From Breviolum minutum Mf 1.05b.01 (Eukaryota; Sar; Dinophyceae; Suessiales; Symbiodiniaceae): a DNA stretch of 64,000 nucleotides. Shown piece by piece: positions 45,291 to 56,700 of this stretch; within the stretch, counting starts at the first letter, position 1, and every line of letters begins with the position of its first letter. The position numbers and the translations under genes were made by a program. A model generated the notes under the pieces. That model was given only the letters and a program-made list of their open reading frames with translations. It had not been told where the DNA came from and did no database searches. The stretch spans positions 121,328-185,327 of the forward strand of contig DF239619.1 in assembly GCA_000507305.1 (NCBI GenBank). The letters are read 5' to 3'.

Positions 45291-45824
45291 CTGCAGAATG
45301 AAGAAGGCTTCCGGCTGCAGCTCCCCAAGCAAAAAATAAAAACAGTCCTTCAAGCTACGTTACTCGTTCTCTACGAAAAGGTTAGAAGCTCGCAAGAAAC
45401 CACATGGATTTGCAAAATACGGAGTCCCAAAGAAAAACATATGTTTCATAGTATGGCAATGTGCTACATATACAGTGTTTACACAACGGACATTGATGCC
45501 GGGAATGACACGCCAGTTGTTACTAATCATGGAACACGAAGCCGTGAAGTTACCAACATGAGAGATTCCAAAGGTTGTACCCTAATATACACTGGACACC
45601 ATCCATTTTGGAAAACACAGGGGAACATCATTTAAGTCTTGTATAATTGTGTATTAATTCATATTAATTCAACTGTTGAAATGTTGAAGGCAGTATCAAT
45701 GGCATTATCCCCGCTCCCGGTGATATGACTCTTTACAATCGCAGAGTTTATTTACTGATAAGGAGGTGCTCCTATAGAGGTAGAGGCAGCAAACCTACGC
45801 ACTCTACCACGCACGAGTGCATCA

Positions 45825-46060
45825 TCATTCACTATGATTCAGTTGTGTAGTTGGCAAAAAATCAATGCACATGCAACGAACAGTGTCTTGGTCTGTTCGT
45901 GAATTTCGTGGGATGAAAGATCTCTCAATGGCTTCATCAAACACGCTGAGATGTGGACATCCAAAGTCAGCTCGCAGCGCCATAATCTGTGCCGCAGCGG
46001 CTGGGCTCTCAAATTTGCTGTTTTCGATCAAAAGTCTGAAGAAATGTATTGAAATCTGAC
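45825..46060 (-). CDS. 3'-terminal exon, 78 codons, unknown protein
   Basis: Acceptor CCTTCAGCATCAG, then one open frame to TGA at 45825: ISIHFFRLLIENSKFE, PAAAAQIMALRADFG, VFDEAIERSFIPRN, then a Cys/Thr tail. Helical and globular looking, one of the better single exons. No family recognised. Confidence 0.65.
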
Positions 46061-46183
46061 CTGATGCTGAAGGCTTATAGGGAAAACACAGTTGCATGAT
46101 ATTTCAATATTGCATGAGTGCGTTTTGTGTAAAAACATCTGGAAAGGAAAAGAATAAAAGCATCCCGCGTGATTGAAATGGTG

Positions 46184-46384
46184 TCATTGCTTAACAAAAG
46201 AAAAAATCATTGCTGTAACCCTTCGAGCTTCTTTACCCCTCATAAATACACAAATCTTCCTAAATGTCAACTTTATACCAACACAAAGACCACCCAAAGC
46301 ACCTGCACATTTACCAAGGCAATAACCATCAAATAGAGTCCTTGGTATAGCCCAATTCTCTTGGTTGGGCTTCTTTTGGTACAA
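46184..46384 (-). CDS. AT-rich ORF, strand uncertain
   Basis: Minus frame with LFDGYCLGKCAGALGG, then GIKLTFRKICVFMRGK to a stop at 46184. The plus strand of the same bases is open in two frames as well. It abuts the plus gene that starts at about 46392. Confidence 0.3.
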   Translation of the reverse strand: MYQKKPNQENWAIPRTLFDGYCLGKCAGALGGLCVGIKLTFRKICVFMRGKEARRVTAMIFSFVKQ

Positions 46385-46391
46385 TCATCAG

Positions 46392-47093
46392 TGTGGGCGC
46401 GCCTTCAAAAGTCAAGCACTCAAAAAGTCTAAATGGTACAAGCAGCCTCAACGAGGGCAATATGACTACGGCTATGCGAGGAATAAGTATATCGAAAATT
46501 ACCTGGAGCGCCATTTCTATACTAGCATTACTGCAGGTATACTATGTTTTTGCGTGGTGGTTTGGCAATATCTGGAATCCACTGGCTGCCTGTACTGTAC
46601 CCATCATAGGGAAAGAACATGAAGGAACCATGCAGCAGCTAGCACTTTGCAGCCACCTTCAGGAGGGACTCCATGCAGCCTGCTTGAAAGTTCAGTGCAG
46701 TTCAATGATTTTGCAATTGTTTTAGGCATTATGATTATAGAATACAATCATATATTATATAGTACATCTCTCAAACTTACAGTATCTTACGGTGATCCAA
46801 AAAGCTAGTCCCCAAGCCACCCAGTTCACCTCTGTCCCAAATTGCCAAGCTTCTGAACGTGAAGCGTCTGGTCCATAATTCCGGCTCCAGTTTTCTTGTT
46901 AGGATCCCCTGCAAAAAATGACATCCCGCCAAGGATTGACAAATGTTGCAAAGCTGCGATTCAAGACTCCATTACTTGTGGCATCATGTGGCTTATTGAG
47001 GAATACTCTTCAGATGTTTGTTGCTTTATGTTGCTTTTTAGTTGCAACCTTTATGGACCTTTGCTAGGCATGGGACCTCCAATAGATATATAA
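46392..47093 (+). CDS. plus-strand two-exon 3' gene end, unknown protein
   Basis: Exon 46392-46536 (acceptor ACAATCATCAG, strong donor CTGCAG/GTATAC) reads ALKKSKWYKQPQRGQY, then YARNKYIENYLERHFY; it ends in phase 1 and joins exactly to 46903-47093 (acceptor GTTTTCTTGTTAG, stop TAA): SPAKNDIPPRIDKCCK, then a hydrophobic stretch (VCCFMLLFSCNLYGPL). The basic Tyr-rich first part and hydrophobic end recall small mitochondrial membrane subunits, but this is only an impression. Reading through the donor gives another hydrophobic segment (GILCFCVVVWQYL). Confidence 0.6.
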
Positions 47094-47228
47094 ACATAAT
47101 GGACCGGACCGGACCTACTAAAAAAGTGGAGACAAGATGAGCTCATGAATCTGGAAATAGACTATCATAGAAAATCAATCAATGCATATTTAAGAATGAC
47201 AGTCAATCGAAGGATAAACTCAAATCAA

Positions 47229-47335
47229 CTCACAGGTCATCCAACCACCAAAGGCGCCCGTTGGATGACGCGGTTCTGAACCAAGGGATCGTTGTTCTCT
47301 CTGGGAAATTCCTCCTCTGACGAGCTCGATTCCGG
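47229..47335 (-). CDS. possible exon, unknown protein
   Basis: Acceptor CTGTGCTGCAG, consensus-like donor CCT/GTGAGT at 47229. One frame is Ser/Glu rich then hydrophobic (EPESSSSEEEFPRENN, then QRAPLVVG) but hits a TGA just before the donor; another frame (GIELVRGGISQREQR) runs through the donor. A plus frame is also open. Confidence 0.45.
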
Positions 47336-47349
47336 TTCCTGCAGCACAG

Positions 47350-48990
47350 CGGCTTAGGCTCATGTTAACGTCAAATGGTTGCCAAGAAGCCAACACCAAG
47401 CATGGAATCACAAATAAATGTAACATATAAAAATCATAAACATGTTTTCCTGGAAAACAAATACAGTATATACATATAGGATATGTTTGAAATCGTATAT
47501 TGAGATTGTCAGTCAAATATAGACAAGTTAAAACAAACAGGTTCAGCTGCAATTTTTAGCGTTCAACTTGCATCGCATGTCGAAGCGGTTTGGGACAAAA
47601 AGCCCAGCCGCGGGACGGCTACATTTCTCGATATGAGATTACCCGTAAGTTGCTGATCAATCATCAATCCTCGACTGGTGATGTGATTCAATTTAAACTA
47701 CTGCCCTCAAAAAAGGTCATGGACCCCCAAAAGAGACCACTCTGAAGACAAACAGGACTTTGGAACCCCACATATATCAAATCACCCAAAGGGTTCCTCC
47801 AATCCATCAAGGGCAAACACTGTGTCGGCTCGTCTCATCATTGCCATGTTGTGGCAACGCCTGGCGGTCTTTAAACCAACGTGTCTTGTTTCATGGAAAA
47901 ACATATAAGTTGGTCAGTTGGTCTGGACAAATTTGAATAGCCCCATTGCTGTTGTATCAAGGTAAGGCTAAGGTCCATCGCTAAAGTTCAACTTTTTGGG
48001 AGCATGCCATCCTGCTGAATTCGAAGGTACGGGCTTCCGTAAGGCTTGTCAACAAATTGAACAAATTATCGGAAACAAATGTGCAACAATTTTGATCATT
48101 GCAAGCTAATATGAACGAAATACCTTAGCACCTGCCTTTCAGACTAAAGAACTTTCTAGCCAAAAAACAAAACAAACTCATGCCACCTACGGAATCTGAG
48201 AATCAACAGGACATTCGGGTACATGTATTGTCAGGGAAACTTCAAGCGCGGACTTCCACATCCTACACACTCCGCAAACCATCCGGAAACTGACCCTTCC
48301 CCACAGCTAAACCCAAACCAGTTTTCCATCAAGGAATTCATGACACTGACATCATCCCTATGTACTATATATACTCTTAAATGCTACCCTCCTTCCGGCA
48401 ATCATGGATCAGTGTGGACATTAAAAGACAACACTGTAGTTGCCATGCCTTCACAGCCCCTTGAGGGCGGTGAGAGCAGTTGCTCGTTGTGTGTCACTTG
48501 AGCCAAGAGCGACCCAAGCCAGACTCGTTGGACGACAACGATGACGGCGACGACGACAATAAGACTAAATACTAAACGTAGATATAATGATGACCCACAG
48601 TTACATGGAACTATATAGGTAAGTGACAGGCAAACAAAAGTAATTGCTATAAATACTGTAATCATAATTGTTTATATATATGTGTATAGAAAATTTAATG
48701 AGTATATATTATAAATATATATATATTTACGTATACGTACTGTACCTGGTATTGTAGTCATAACTCGTCATCTATTTGATAGACCAGCCAACGTTTTTGT
48801 AACTTCAATCATGCTGCACCTGACCGGTCCTAGTGAATCCTATGCCCACTTACCAACTGGGAAACCTGGAGCCACAAAGACCCCTCAATAGCATTGTTTG
48901 GATGGATTTTGATCCTGGAACATCATCCCCTTGTGGCTCAAAACGCTAGAATAACCCCCCCCCAAAAAAAAAACTCAAAAAAATGCAGCA
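47350..48990. other. mostly non-coding; weak ORFs on both strands
   Basis: Around 48223-48501 a plus frame of 92 codons (Pro/Asn/His rich start) and a minus frame (MNSLMENWFGFSCGEG) compete. The rest is AT-rich with TA tracts near 48700-48730 and nothing recognised. Confidence 0.4.
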
Positions 48991-49009
48991 ACATCCATAC
49001 ACTATTTAC

Positions 49010-49167
49010 AGCAGTGGATCTTTCCCAGCTAAAACTGACCACCCAGGACCCACATCATACCACATCCAAAACCAAGCTGTTGACCCTGTGCTCCCTTTGA
49101 AGCATTCAAGCGCTCCTAGCTGCAATGGACCCATGGGAAACCTATGTGAAAGGCAGTTGTCATCAAG
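49010..49167 (-). CDS. exon with cytochrome-b5-like heme/steroid-binding motif
   Basis: Strong acceptor TTTTCCCGATTTAG and donor TGCT/GTAAAT; 52 codons open. Reads FPMGPLQLGALECFKG, then WYDVGPGWSVLAGKDPL. The last part resembles the YDV...G..Y.vlAGkDa.ra core of the MAPR/cytochrome-b5-like family (damage-response and progesterone-receptor membrane components), though the usual spacer between YDV and the Gly-Pro-Gly is missing. If correct, the product would bind heme, probably membrane bound. The expected next exon (RALA-type helix) was not found. Confidence 0.55.
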
Positions 49168-49323
49168 CTAAATCGGGAAAACTGAAGAAAAGACACATCC
49201 ATCCATACATATCATATGTAGTACCCTAAGTGAAGATTAAGGTCATGTTCATATTTTTCAATTACATCAGTTCTGGGCAACTTTTCGAAAAACATCCTCA
49301 AGTATCGGCCTTTTGAATCTGTG

Positions 49324-49576
49324 TCAGTTGTGGGTGCCCTGTTGCCATTCCTCGGAGACACAAAGCATCGCAGTCAAAGGACGCCTGTCAAATGCAGCTT
49401 CGCGGAGCTGCAAAACCAATCTGAAAGTTGGAAGTAAAATGTATCCACCTTCACCAAACCCGCATTTGTTGGGTTACTATCAGTTTCCATTTGAAATCAC
49501 CTGGCACCATTATGTAATGAAGGTATTTCAGGATGTTCCTTCATAGCTTCTAGGTACCTGCCAGCTTCCTCTATTT
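49324..49576 (-). CDS. two 3' exons, unknown protein
   Basis: Exon 49576-49501 reads EIEEAGRYLEAMKEHP, then IPSLHNGA to the donor CCAG/GTGATT. Exon 49407-49324 (acceptor TTGGTTTTGCAG, phase 0, stop TGA) reads REAAFDRRPLTAMLC, then VSEEWQQGTHN. Both are highly protein-like. Phases differ by one base, so an extra exon or a shifted site between them is needed. Confidence 0.6.
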
Positions 49577-49811
49577 CTTTGGTTTTTTATGCTTTTTCAA
49601 GGATGTGTGTGTGTGTGTGTCAGATCCCAACAGGTAGACAAGTCAACAAAGACACATATATTATATATTATAATATTATATAAAGCTCTCCCTTTACAAA
49701 AACCAGTGGCATACCATCCAAAAATGGATTTCAGAGCCTCAGGAAGGAGGCTATTTCAAAAAATATTTGCACTTGCACTTACTGAGATCATGATCCAAAC
49801 TAAGTCCAAAA

Positions 49812-49988
49812 CTAGGTCTTCAACATTTTGCAAAACGAATCCAAAATCAAAGCCCAATGATGATCCAAGAAAGCCCATGATGCAAAAGTGAGGCAAACAT
49901 AGGCAAACCCAAACAAAGCGCCAAATGTCCCACGCCTTTTGCCATTCTCCACGACACTAAATGCTTCGAAGAGCCTTCGAAAGGCGGC
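49812..49988 (-). CDS. 3'-terminal exon, 58 residues, unknown protein
   Basis: Acceptor CACCTTGGCTGAG, then phase 0: AAFRRLFEAFSVVENG, KRRGTFGALFGFAYVC, then a hydrophobic Trp/Phe-rich end to TAG/TGA-type stop at 49812. Amphipathic start and hydrophobic end; the real exon may end at an internal donor. Function unknown. Confidence 0.55.
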   Translation of the reverse strand, partial: AAFRRLFEAFSVVENGKRRGTFGALFGFAYVCLTFASWAFLDHHWALILDSFCKMLKT

Positions 49989-50253
49989 CTCAGCCAAGGT
50001 GAGAAGTGATGCTTCGATAGGGACCCTATTAAAGCGAAACGGCGTCCAGCAACATCACCTGAATGACAGTAGATGATTGTAGACTCATATATAACGTTTG
50101 GGATCTATTTGTTAGTTTCTTAATAGTTTCTCGGGCACTTGCAGTAGCCTAATGATACCTATGTCCACTTTCATGAAGCTTGTCTCCTTGTTGAAGACGA
50201 GAGAGAGAGGGAGAGAGAAACAATATGTTGCAGACTCGACTTGAGACTGAATG

Positions 50254-50370
50254 TCACTCGGATGTCACTCTGTGACAAACGGCAGAAAGTGACAATCTGA
50301 GTTCAACTGCGAAGTCTCTGTCGAGCAAGGTTTCATCATCCACGACCTCAGTCACCAAACCAACTGCTAA
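50254..50370 (-). CDS. crotonase-like (enoyl-CoA hydratase/isomerase) C-terminal exon
   Basis: Phase-0 minus frame to TGA at 50254, reading ELAVGLVTEVVDDETLL. This matches the conserved A..lGLV.eVV.deeLl segment that follows the active-site half of enoyl-CoA hydratase/isomerases, enzymes of fatty-acid beta-oxidation. Only this C-terminal part is visible, followed by a short tail (FAVELRLSLSAVCHR). The oxyanion-hole exons were not found in the flanking minus exons, so it may be partial or degenerate. Acceptor either CACGAG or AGTTAGCAG. Confidence 0.5.
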   Translation of the reverse strand, partial: LAVGLVTEVVDDETLLDRDFAVELRLSLSAVCHRVTSE

Positions 50371-50521
50371 CTCGTGACATATGTGACATCACTTTGTTGA
50401 GTATGACTTCTGCTTTGCCCTAACATGCACATGGATGATGTTGGGGGATCTTTAAAGCAAGGAGACACATTTATCATCATTGATCCTACGGATTCCTATT
50501 GCATCTTTTGCATCTTCGTCC

Positions 50522-51402
50522 TCAGGAACAGGCCACATGAACTTTCTTCTTCAATGCCACCACTACGTAAATGGCCAATGCCTCATTGATGCACGGTCGC
50601 ATCAGAAAGCTTTTGAAGCTACAAAGCTCAGCAGTCCAAGTGTCATCAAATCGAGCTAACATGTATAACATGTCTACGTAAAAAAAAGGTACTGTTTCAG
50701 AACATACGCGATATATCTGAAAAATTGATATCAACATTTCGTAGCATTACCATCAAAGAATCAAAGTCATAAATGTTGAAGCAACCCTTTTCAACGGCCT
50801 TTCGAAGAGTTCTGAGCTTGCCACAGCTACAATCATGGACTTCCCTTCGCCAGTGCCCACCTTCAGGTTTCACTGGTGAACCCCAAAGAACCAACATCCT
50901 CAACGGAAAAGCAATGCAATGCCATATGAGTTTACAATCTTGACTGTCGGAACTGGTGAAGATATAACATGTCAAGTCTCATGGAAGTTTAGTCACATCG
51001 CCCAACCCAGGGACTGCCTGTGCAATCAATGCCCTGATTTGGGCTGTTGGATCTGGTGCCTTACGAGGATGGAGAGGGGCTTGATGGCTTGACTCTTTCA
51101 AGATCCCCAACAAATTAACAAACAACACAGTTCTTTCGCCTCAACGCAACCTCTTCTCAAAATAAAAACAAAAGCTACAAAATGCCGTTCAAACATATAG
51201 TAAGTATACATGACCTGCATATATTACCTGGAACTGGAACATTTATAGCAATTTTGTGACAACATCTTTACCACTGAAAGCCCCACATTGATGCATAGCT
51301 CCAATGAGTCTCCACGAGTTTGAATCAAATAAACTTGGCCCACCTCTAAAAACCGTTGGAAGGCCAACAAGCAAACAACCTGCGTAGCGTAGCGCTGGGG
51401 TG
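50522..51402 (-). CDS. three 3' exons, unknown protein
   Basis: 51402-51272 (acceptor CATTTTCAG, donor AGTG/GTAAAG): ALRYAGCLLVGLPTVF, then GAMHQCGAFSG. 50898-50751 (acceptor TTCCGTTGAG, donor GATG/GTAATG): PVKPEGGHWRREVHD, KLRTLRKAVEKGCFN. 50673-50522 (acceptor CCTTTTTTTTACGTAG, stop TGA): YMLARFDDTWTAELCS, then EALAIYVVVALKKK. Each exon has good sites and a single convincing frame; phases between them do not close, so further small exons are missing. Family not recognised. Confidence 0.6.
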
Positions 51403-51906
51403 CTGAAAATGGTAGGGTATCCCGCTGGAAGAGTCACAATTTGCAACAAGCATCCAAAGAGATGTTTACTTGGAAACCGACTGGGACATACGGTGTGTAT
51501 AAATCTATGTGTATTGTCGGGGCCGCCAACAGCCGACTGACTCTCGTGTCGTGTGTGTGTGTGTGTGTGTGCGTGTGCTGTTTGACTCTCTCTTGGCTAA
51601 AATAAATGATTATACATCTATAACGATCTCGATACATATGTAATATGCATCATGATACATATATGTATACTGTATACTGTACACAAAAATCTATACAGTA
51701 CATCTACCGTATATCTTCAGTTATTGCATTTCCGGCATCTGCAGGTCATGAGACTGCCCATCCTTTTGTGAAAACGACGGCGGGTCAGGCATTGACTGCC
51801 CATTTCTAGCTTTGTTCCAAACCTTTCACTCTGAGGGCAACGGTCCTCTGAGCGAGGAAGCATATGGTGCATTTTCCAAAGGCAAAATCGATTGATCTGC
51901 CTGACA

Positions 51907-52272
51907 ACTTGAGTCATGAATCAAATCACAAACAAATTTGGACAATCATCTGTCTTTGGATGTCTTTGGCAGCTTTGTCAAGGGACTGCTTACACATCAA
52001 ATCCATGCTCAAGTTGTATGCTAGTAAAAGCCGGGCTTTTCACTTTGCTCTACTCTGAGAATAGATGGCCCTGTCCTGATGCCTTCCAATTAATTACATT
52101 CAAATCATCTTCAATCATGAGTCAATATCAACGCCAATTTTCTCTTGGGGAATTTACTCCTTTTCCGCTTCTCCGGCTGCAACTTGGTATCGAAAAAGGT
52201 GCAAGGCCGGCGGAAATCTCCGACCGCTCAGCCACTCAGGCTTCATCATAATCATCAAGGCGATCAGGGCAA
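51907..52272 (-). CDS. two coding exons, unknown protein(s)
   Basis: 52272-52154 (acceptor GAGCCTCCCAG, stop TAA): a short hydrophobic start (ALIALMIMM), then PEWLSGRRFPPALHLF and QVAAGEAEKE. 52035-51907: RLLLAYNLSMDLMCKQ, then SLDKAAKDIQRQM to a stop. If 52154 is a true stop these are two genes. The first could be a whole small membrane-anchored protein using an ATG inside it. Confidence 0.5.
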
Positions 52273-52491
52273 CTGGGAGGCTCATAGAGACCTGCAGATC
52301 ATTCTGTGACAAATCTTGTGGTTGATGGGAGTTGAAATATCAACTGGTGCTGGATTTTGTCCATATTAACAAACTGAACCATATTGAACCCTTCTAAGGA
52401 GCTTTTGGGGCTTTGAAGATTGGTACTCTTTTGAAAGATCTGTTCCCTCTTCAAAACATACGTTTGGATCCATGCCAACCGCACTTCCTAC

Positions 52492-52557
52492 CTGGCATAT
52501 CGATCATCTCATTCATCCCGTGCGGCATGGAGGCCCATTTGACCTCAAGGTTCCATG
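52492..52557 (-). CDS. small internal exon, unknown protein
   Basis: 66 bp, phase 1 at both ends, acceptor TTGTTTGCAAG, donor CCAG/GTAGGA. Reads WNLEVKWASMPHGMNE, then MIDMP. A further minus stretch, 52299-52430, is open after TTTTGAAG (REQIFQKSTNLQSPKS) and may follow it. Confidence 0.5.
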
Positions 52558-52904
52558 CTTGCAAACAAGATCATTTTCCCACACAACGCCACACAATTAC
52601 TTATATCTATATATATATATATGTACGTACAGTAAATGTAACTATAAACACGACATCCTTTGAAACATCTGCGCCAGCATTGAATTTGTTTCACAAATCA
52701 ACACTTCAACCTGTTCCAACAGAATCATCAACATATTTGACTGCAAACCAACTGCGCAAACCATCGTCAATATTGTGACAAATTGGTGTCAAAGGCATCA
52801 GAATTCCAGAGTCTGGACCAAAACATATTTAAACTGAGAAATATTGTTTCAAACGATAAGTATGACACGGATAAATAGTATGTTACCATGTGTGGTCGCA
52901 AGCA

Positions 52905-53080
52905 AATACAAAGAAATTACTTGGTACTATATACATATATATGTGCAATGTAATCATATACAATGATATACAATGTATAAGGTATATACGGGTTTATATT
53001 TAAAACAAATATATACAAATGTCCATGAATGACATAAAAATCTACATTGTATACATATATGTAAAAAATATATGCATGAC
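52905..53080. other. AT-rich spacer, nothing recognised
   Basis: TATATACATATA-type low complexity. No open frame of note. Confidence 0.6.
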
Positions 53081-53161
53081 ATTTCAGCTAACATTAAGTG
53101 GCAAAAAAATTAAACCTTTACATCCAATCACTCAACCTTAGATGATAGTTCATATGGAACC

Positions 53162-53853
53162 ATGTGCTACGCAATCTTCCATCCTTCTGCGCAGTGGCTG
53201 AGCGTTGCAACGGCATCACCTGCGAACATTGCGAAGCGCTTCACGAAAATTTGCCGACACAAATTGAAGCAGTCGGAATCTGAAGCTAAAACTCAAAATG
53301 CTTCTGCTTCCTCCAATAAACATGAAAGTAGCGCAAGCGAACTTGTTGGAAGGGAAACGGTTGGCTTGAAATGGCTTGGAGGGAACCATTACAGTATTAC
53401 CTGAACCAAAACTAAAACAGGCCGTTGGTTTTTCAACAAACAGTTGACATGGATCGAAATAGCTCGGGAGAAACTACCGTGCAAACATCGGAGTTGCAAC
53501 CAACAAGCCGGCAATTCAAAATCTCAACCACAAGGGTTGGCAAGCAAACAGAAATGTCAAACAAGGAGTTGTTGCAGGCTTTTGGCCTCATAAGTTTAGG
53601 TTGTTCCACTGATCATGAGAGAGTTCTAGCTCCTGCAATTGCAACAGGTGGTATGCATTGGTATGCCATATGTTCTGAAATAGCCACCTTGAAGGAGTTC
53701 TATGCCCGGCATGCAGTAGACCTCTATATTTATTTACGTTGGATGACTTGTAACTCCTTCCACCTCCGTGGAAACGAGCCTTTGCTGGTCGATATTCTTC
53801 CCTCACGTCGATGTCATCGCCTCAAAGCATGGGAGGTACTTGGTTTGGGGTGA
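53162..53853 (+). CDS. plus-strand Ser/Thr-rich gene portion, unknown protein
   Basis: Two plus frames: 53162-53402 (KRFTKICRHKLKQSES, then Ala/Ser/Asn-rich) and 53425-53853 (SGETTVQTSELQPTSR, NKELLQAFGLISLGC, IATLKEFYARHAVDLY, stop TGA). The second is 142 codons, the longest ordinary ORF apart from the retroelement. An intron with acceptor TTTCAACAAACAG could join them. A minus reading with good splice sites (53231-53296, and 53588-53820) competes, so the strand is not certain. Confidence 0.5.
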
Positions 53854-54371
53854 TGGTTGTGGGTTCCTTGTCTTGTCCTCTGACTTCGTCTTGTTTGCTT
53901 TGTCATGTTTTGTCCATATAGACTGTATGTGACTCTATGCATATTGACGCCAAATACTTCAACAGATGTTAGTGTACATACAAGTGCGATATGGAGATGA
54001 TCATGTCCTGCCCTAACTGCTGCATGAAAAGTGCATCATATACATCATGATGCTCTCATGATAGTTTTCCTATTTGGAGTGCAGTTCATGGACAAACACA
54101 TCTAACTGTTAAGAAAAGAAAAGTTGCCTGAAGCCTGAAAACTAGGGAAAATCTGGCCGTCCCATCTACCAGGAACGCAAGTCAGCAACTTCAACGTCTG
54201 AAGGTTGTATTGCCAGCATTGGTTGGAAAATATGCAAGATGCACAGTCGTTGAAATGATGATTTGTTGAAATTCATCAAGTGATTTTCTACAATTTACAA
54301 TTCAGTAAACGTGCTTGATGGTTAAAGGATGTTAAGAAACATCCGCCACAATCACCAGCAGGCAAGGCTGA

Positions 54372-54722
54372 TCAAAAGTGATCACTGGGCCGCAAGACGT
54401 GTAACCAACGTGGTCTGAAGCGGCGGCTTGTCTGAGGCAATGTGCCAGTGGTGGGTCCGACAAGGTGTGTGGCCTTGAGGGTTAGGGGTTGCCTAGCCAA
54501 TTGTGAGTGACTTTGCATCATTCCCAGATGCTGATGTTTTGCGTAGCCAAGGGATGCAGGTACGACCTTCTGTGTGCATCCCAGAACGATCCAAAAAATC
54601 CAACAAAATGGGACTGATGGCCAAGCAAAAACATGGCGTTTGGGGATTGCTTCGGGGATTGTTACAATACCACTTGTTTGCTCATGGTCCAAAAAAAAAC
54701 GCAACATGGTGGATTTTGGCAC
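54372..54722 (-). CDS. possible coding region, strand uncertain
   Basis: Minus frame of 116 codons (HSQLARQPLTLKATHLV, then RRFRPRWLHVLRPSD, stop at 54372). A plus frame over 54503-54727 (VCIPERSKKSNKMGL) is equally plausible and fits the plus exons nearby. Confidence 0.35.
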   Translation of the reverse strand: MPKSTMLRFFLDHEQTSGIVTIPEAIPKRHVFAWPSVPFCWIFWIVLGCTQKVVPASLGYAKHQHLGMMQSHSQLARQPLTLKATHLVGPTTGTLPQTSRRFRPRWLHVLRPSDHF

Positions 54723-54880
54723 TCTAAATTAGATCAATTTCCATGATGCTGATCATCCCTTTGATCAGCGTTCTGCTTAAAATACATTAGAAATTTACTA
54801 CATCGAAATACTCAGTTGATCTCAGTTGATGCTACTCTACAGTCTACAGAAACGTTTCTCTATGCACATCTCCAATCTAG

Positions 54881-55085
54881 GTGAATGCCGTCATTCACCG
54901 GCATTTTGAAGTTTGGGAGGTACGTTTGCCAGCACACTCAAAAGTCACCCCAAATTTGCTGCTACGTTTCTTGTTCCAAACATCTTAAATGACCTGAGTT
55001 AGTTAACCTACGAAAACTGGGATTCACTACCACCATCTACGACCCTGAACTGGATAGCCCAATTTCAGGCATCATCACCGTGTGA
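54881..55085 (+). CDS. plus-strand last two exons, unknown protein
   Basis: Exon 54881-54919 is 13 codons, phase 0/0, between CTCCAATCTAG and the donor GGGAG/GTACGT: VNAVIHRHFEVWE. It joins in phase to 54999-55085 (acceptor AATGACCTGAG): LVNLRKLGFTTTIYDP, then ELDSPISGIITV and TGA. They probably end the plus-strand gene whose earlier part may be 53162-53853. Confidence 0.6.
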
Positions 55086-56690
55086 CCCAACCTTGTGCAC
55101 CAAAGCTTGCAGGCATCGATGCTCGCCGAAAGTCTAGGGCGAACATGCCGGGATGAAAGCTTTGCAGCGCTCACATATAAATCACAGAACAAAGAAACGT
55201 ATTTTCCGTAGTATCTAAGGTCCATGATTATCAATTTGATACCCAGTCTGGAGTTGGGCACCCATCACTCACCGTGCAATGAGAGTGACAAAATGACCCC
55301 CCAGCCTCTGTCTGGCATCATTTTGCTGCCTGACAACGGTTTCACCATTTTTTTTGCAAGTCCAGAGTCCAGAGTTCACTTTTTGTGAGTGAGCTTCTTC
55401 CATACCCGTGCGTGACAAATGTTGTCACAAATATGTACATATATAGAGGGTGTATATATCTAAAGATATAAATATATCTAGAGAGAGAGAGATATTTTTT
55501 CTAGATGTCTACAACTTGAAAAATATAATCATCCTCCCTCAGTGTTCCCTCGGATCCTCTGGAGGGTGATTCCATTAAAAAAACAAACACTTATATAATT
55601 GCTATGAACTGGGCTCTGAGAGCATGTATTTTTAGAAGAAACCCCAAAAGAAAACTATTGTTGAAATGCACTGGATCTTGAAGATGTCATCATTCTAGGT
55701 GGGCTTGCAGAAAAGCCAAACAGTTGACTTACATTCACGAATGTCTTGTTTATGAAATGAACTAGTCAGGCAAAAATCTCAAACCAGACCTTGGGATGGC
55801 TCTGGACCTTTCATTGTGGCATGCTAGTGGTAGACTGTCACAACTGCAATCGTTGCAACGAGAACATCTTGGCAAATGCGTCTCTAGATGTGTTCGCACT
55901 TCGGAAAGGAACCGGACAATGAGGCCAAATTCCAATAACTGCACCCTACAAACCTTGAAAACATTTTCACACATTGACATGGTAAGATAGAACTTGGACT
56001 AAACTTGGTAGCAAATCAAACTTGGAATGAACAACTTGAAGCAAACAATCTATTTGCAGTGGCGTAAATGCATGTAAATGCATATATGTGTAATATACAA
56101 TACATTAATATGTATATAAATACTAGATGTAAACTATTGACCAACAATAATCATGGAACCATATAGAGTGAAACCACCAAGGGTGGCGGTGAATGAGTAA
56201 GTTTGAGAATTCGATGCTGATCCTCCTGCCTCCAACCAGCAACAACACACACAGGCCAGCCTTGCTGCTGGTTGACCTGTCACGGCCAATGCACTGCCCC
56301 CTTTGACAATGGAATCAGAATGGAATCAAAACACGTTGAATTTATTGTAAACAAAACATTGCAAATATCATGCACTATCATTGATTAGTGTGAACATGTC
56401 AATCTCTAGAGTAGTCCAAGCCATATTCTGTGATACAATAATCAATATAATCAATACATGTACGATAAATGCATATGTAATATACATGAATTTTCATAGA
56501 AAACACATGAACATATGCACAACACCAGAATAAACTACATACGCTTCCAGTAATGTGAAATAATTCAGCACTAAGACCATACAACTCAGCACTAGTAGCT
56601 GAAGCACCCACCAACCACTACAGTGGACCAATACTCTAGCTAGGACTTCAACCAGCTTGTTTTTCACAGGGGCTGGGTCTTTGCCAGCTC
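55086..56690. other. ambiguous exons and AT-rich spacer
   Basis: 55275-55335 minus has acceptor CGTTGTCAG and donor CACG/GTGAGT (MMPDRGWGVILSLSL), but a plus frame is open there too. 55815-55981 plus reads LSQLQSLQREHLGKC to the donor CATG/GTAAGA, while the minus frame is also open. 55435-55500 has GATATA-type low complexity. Nothing firm from 56000 to 56690. Confidence 0.4.
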
Positions 56691-56700
56691 CAAACGTGGG

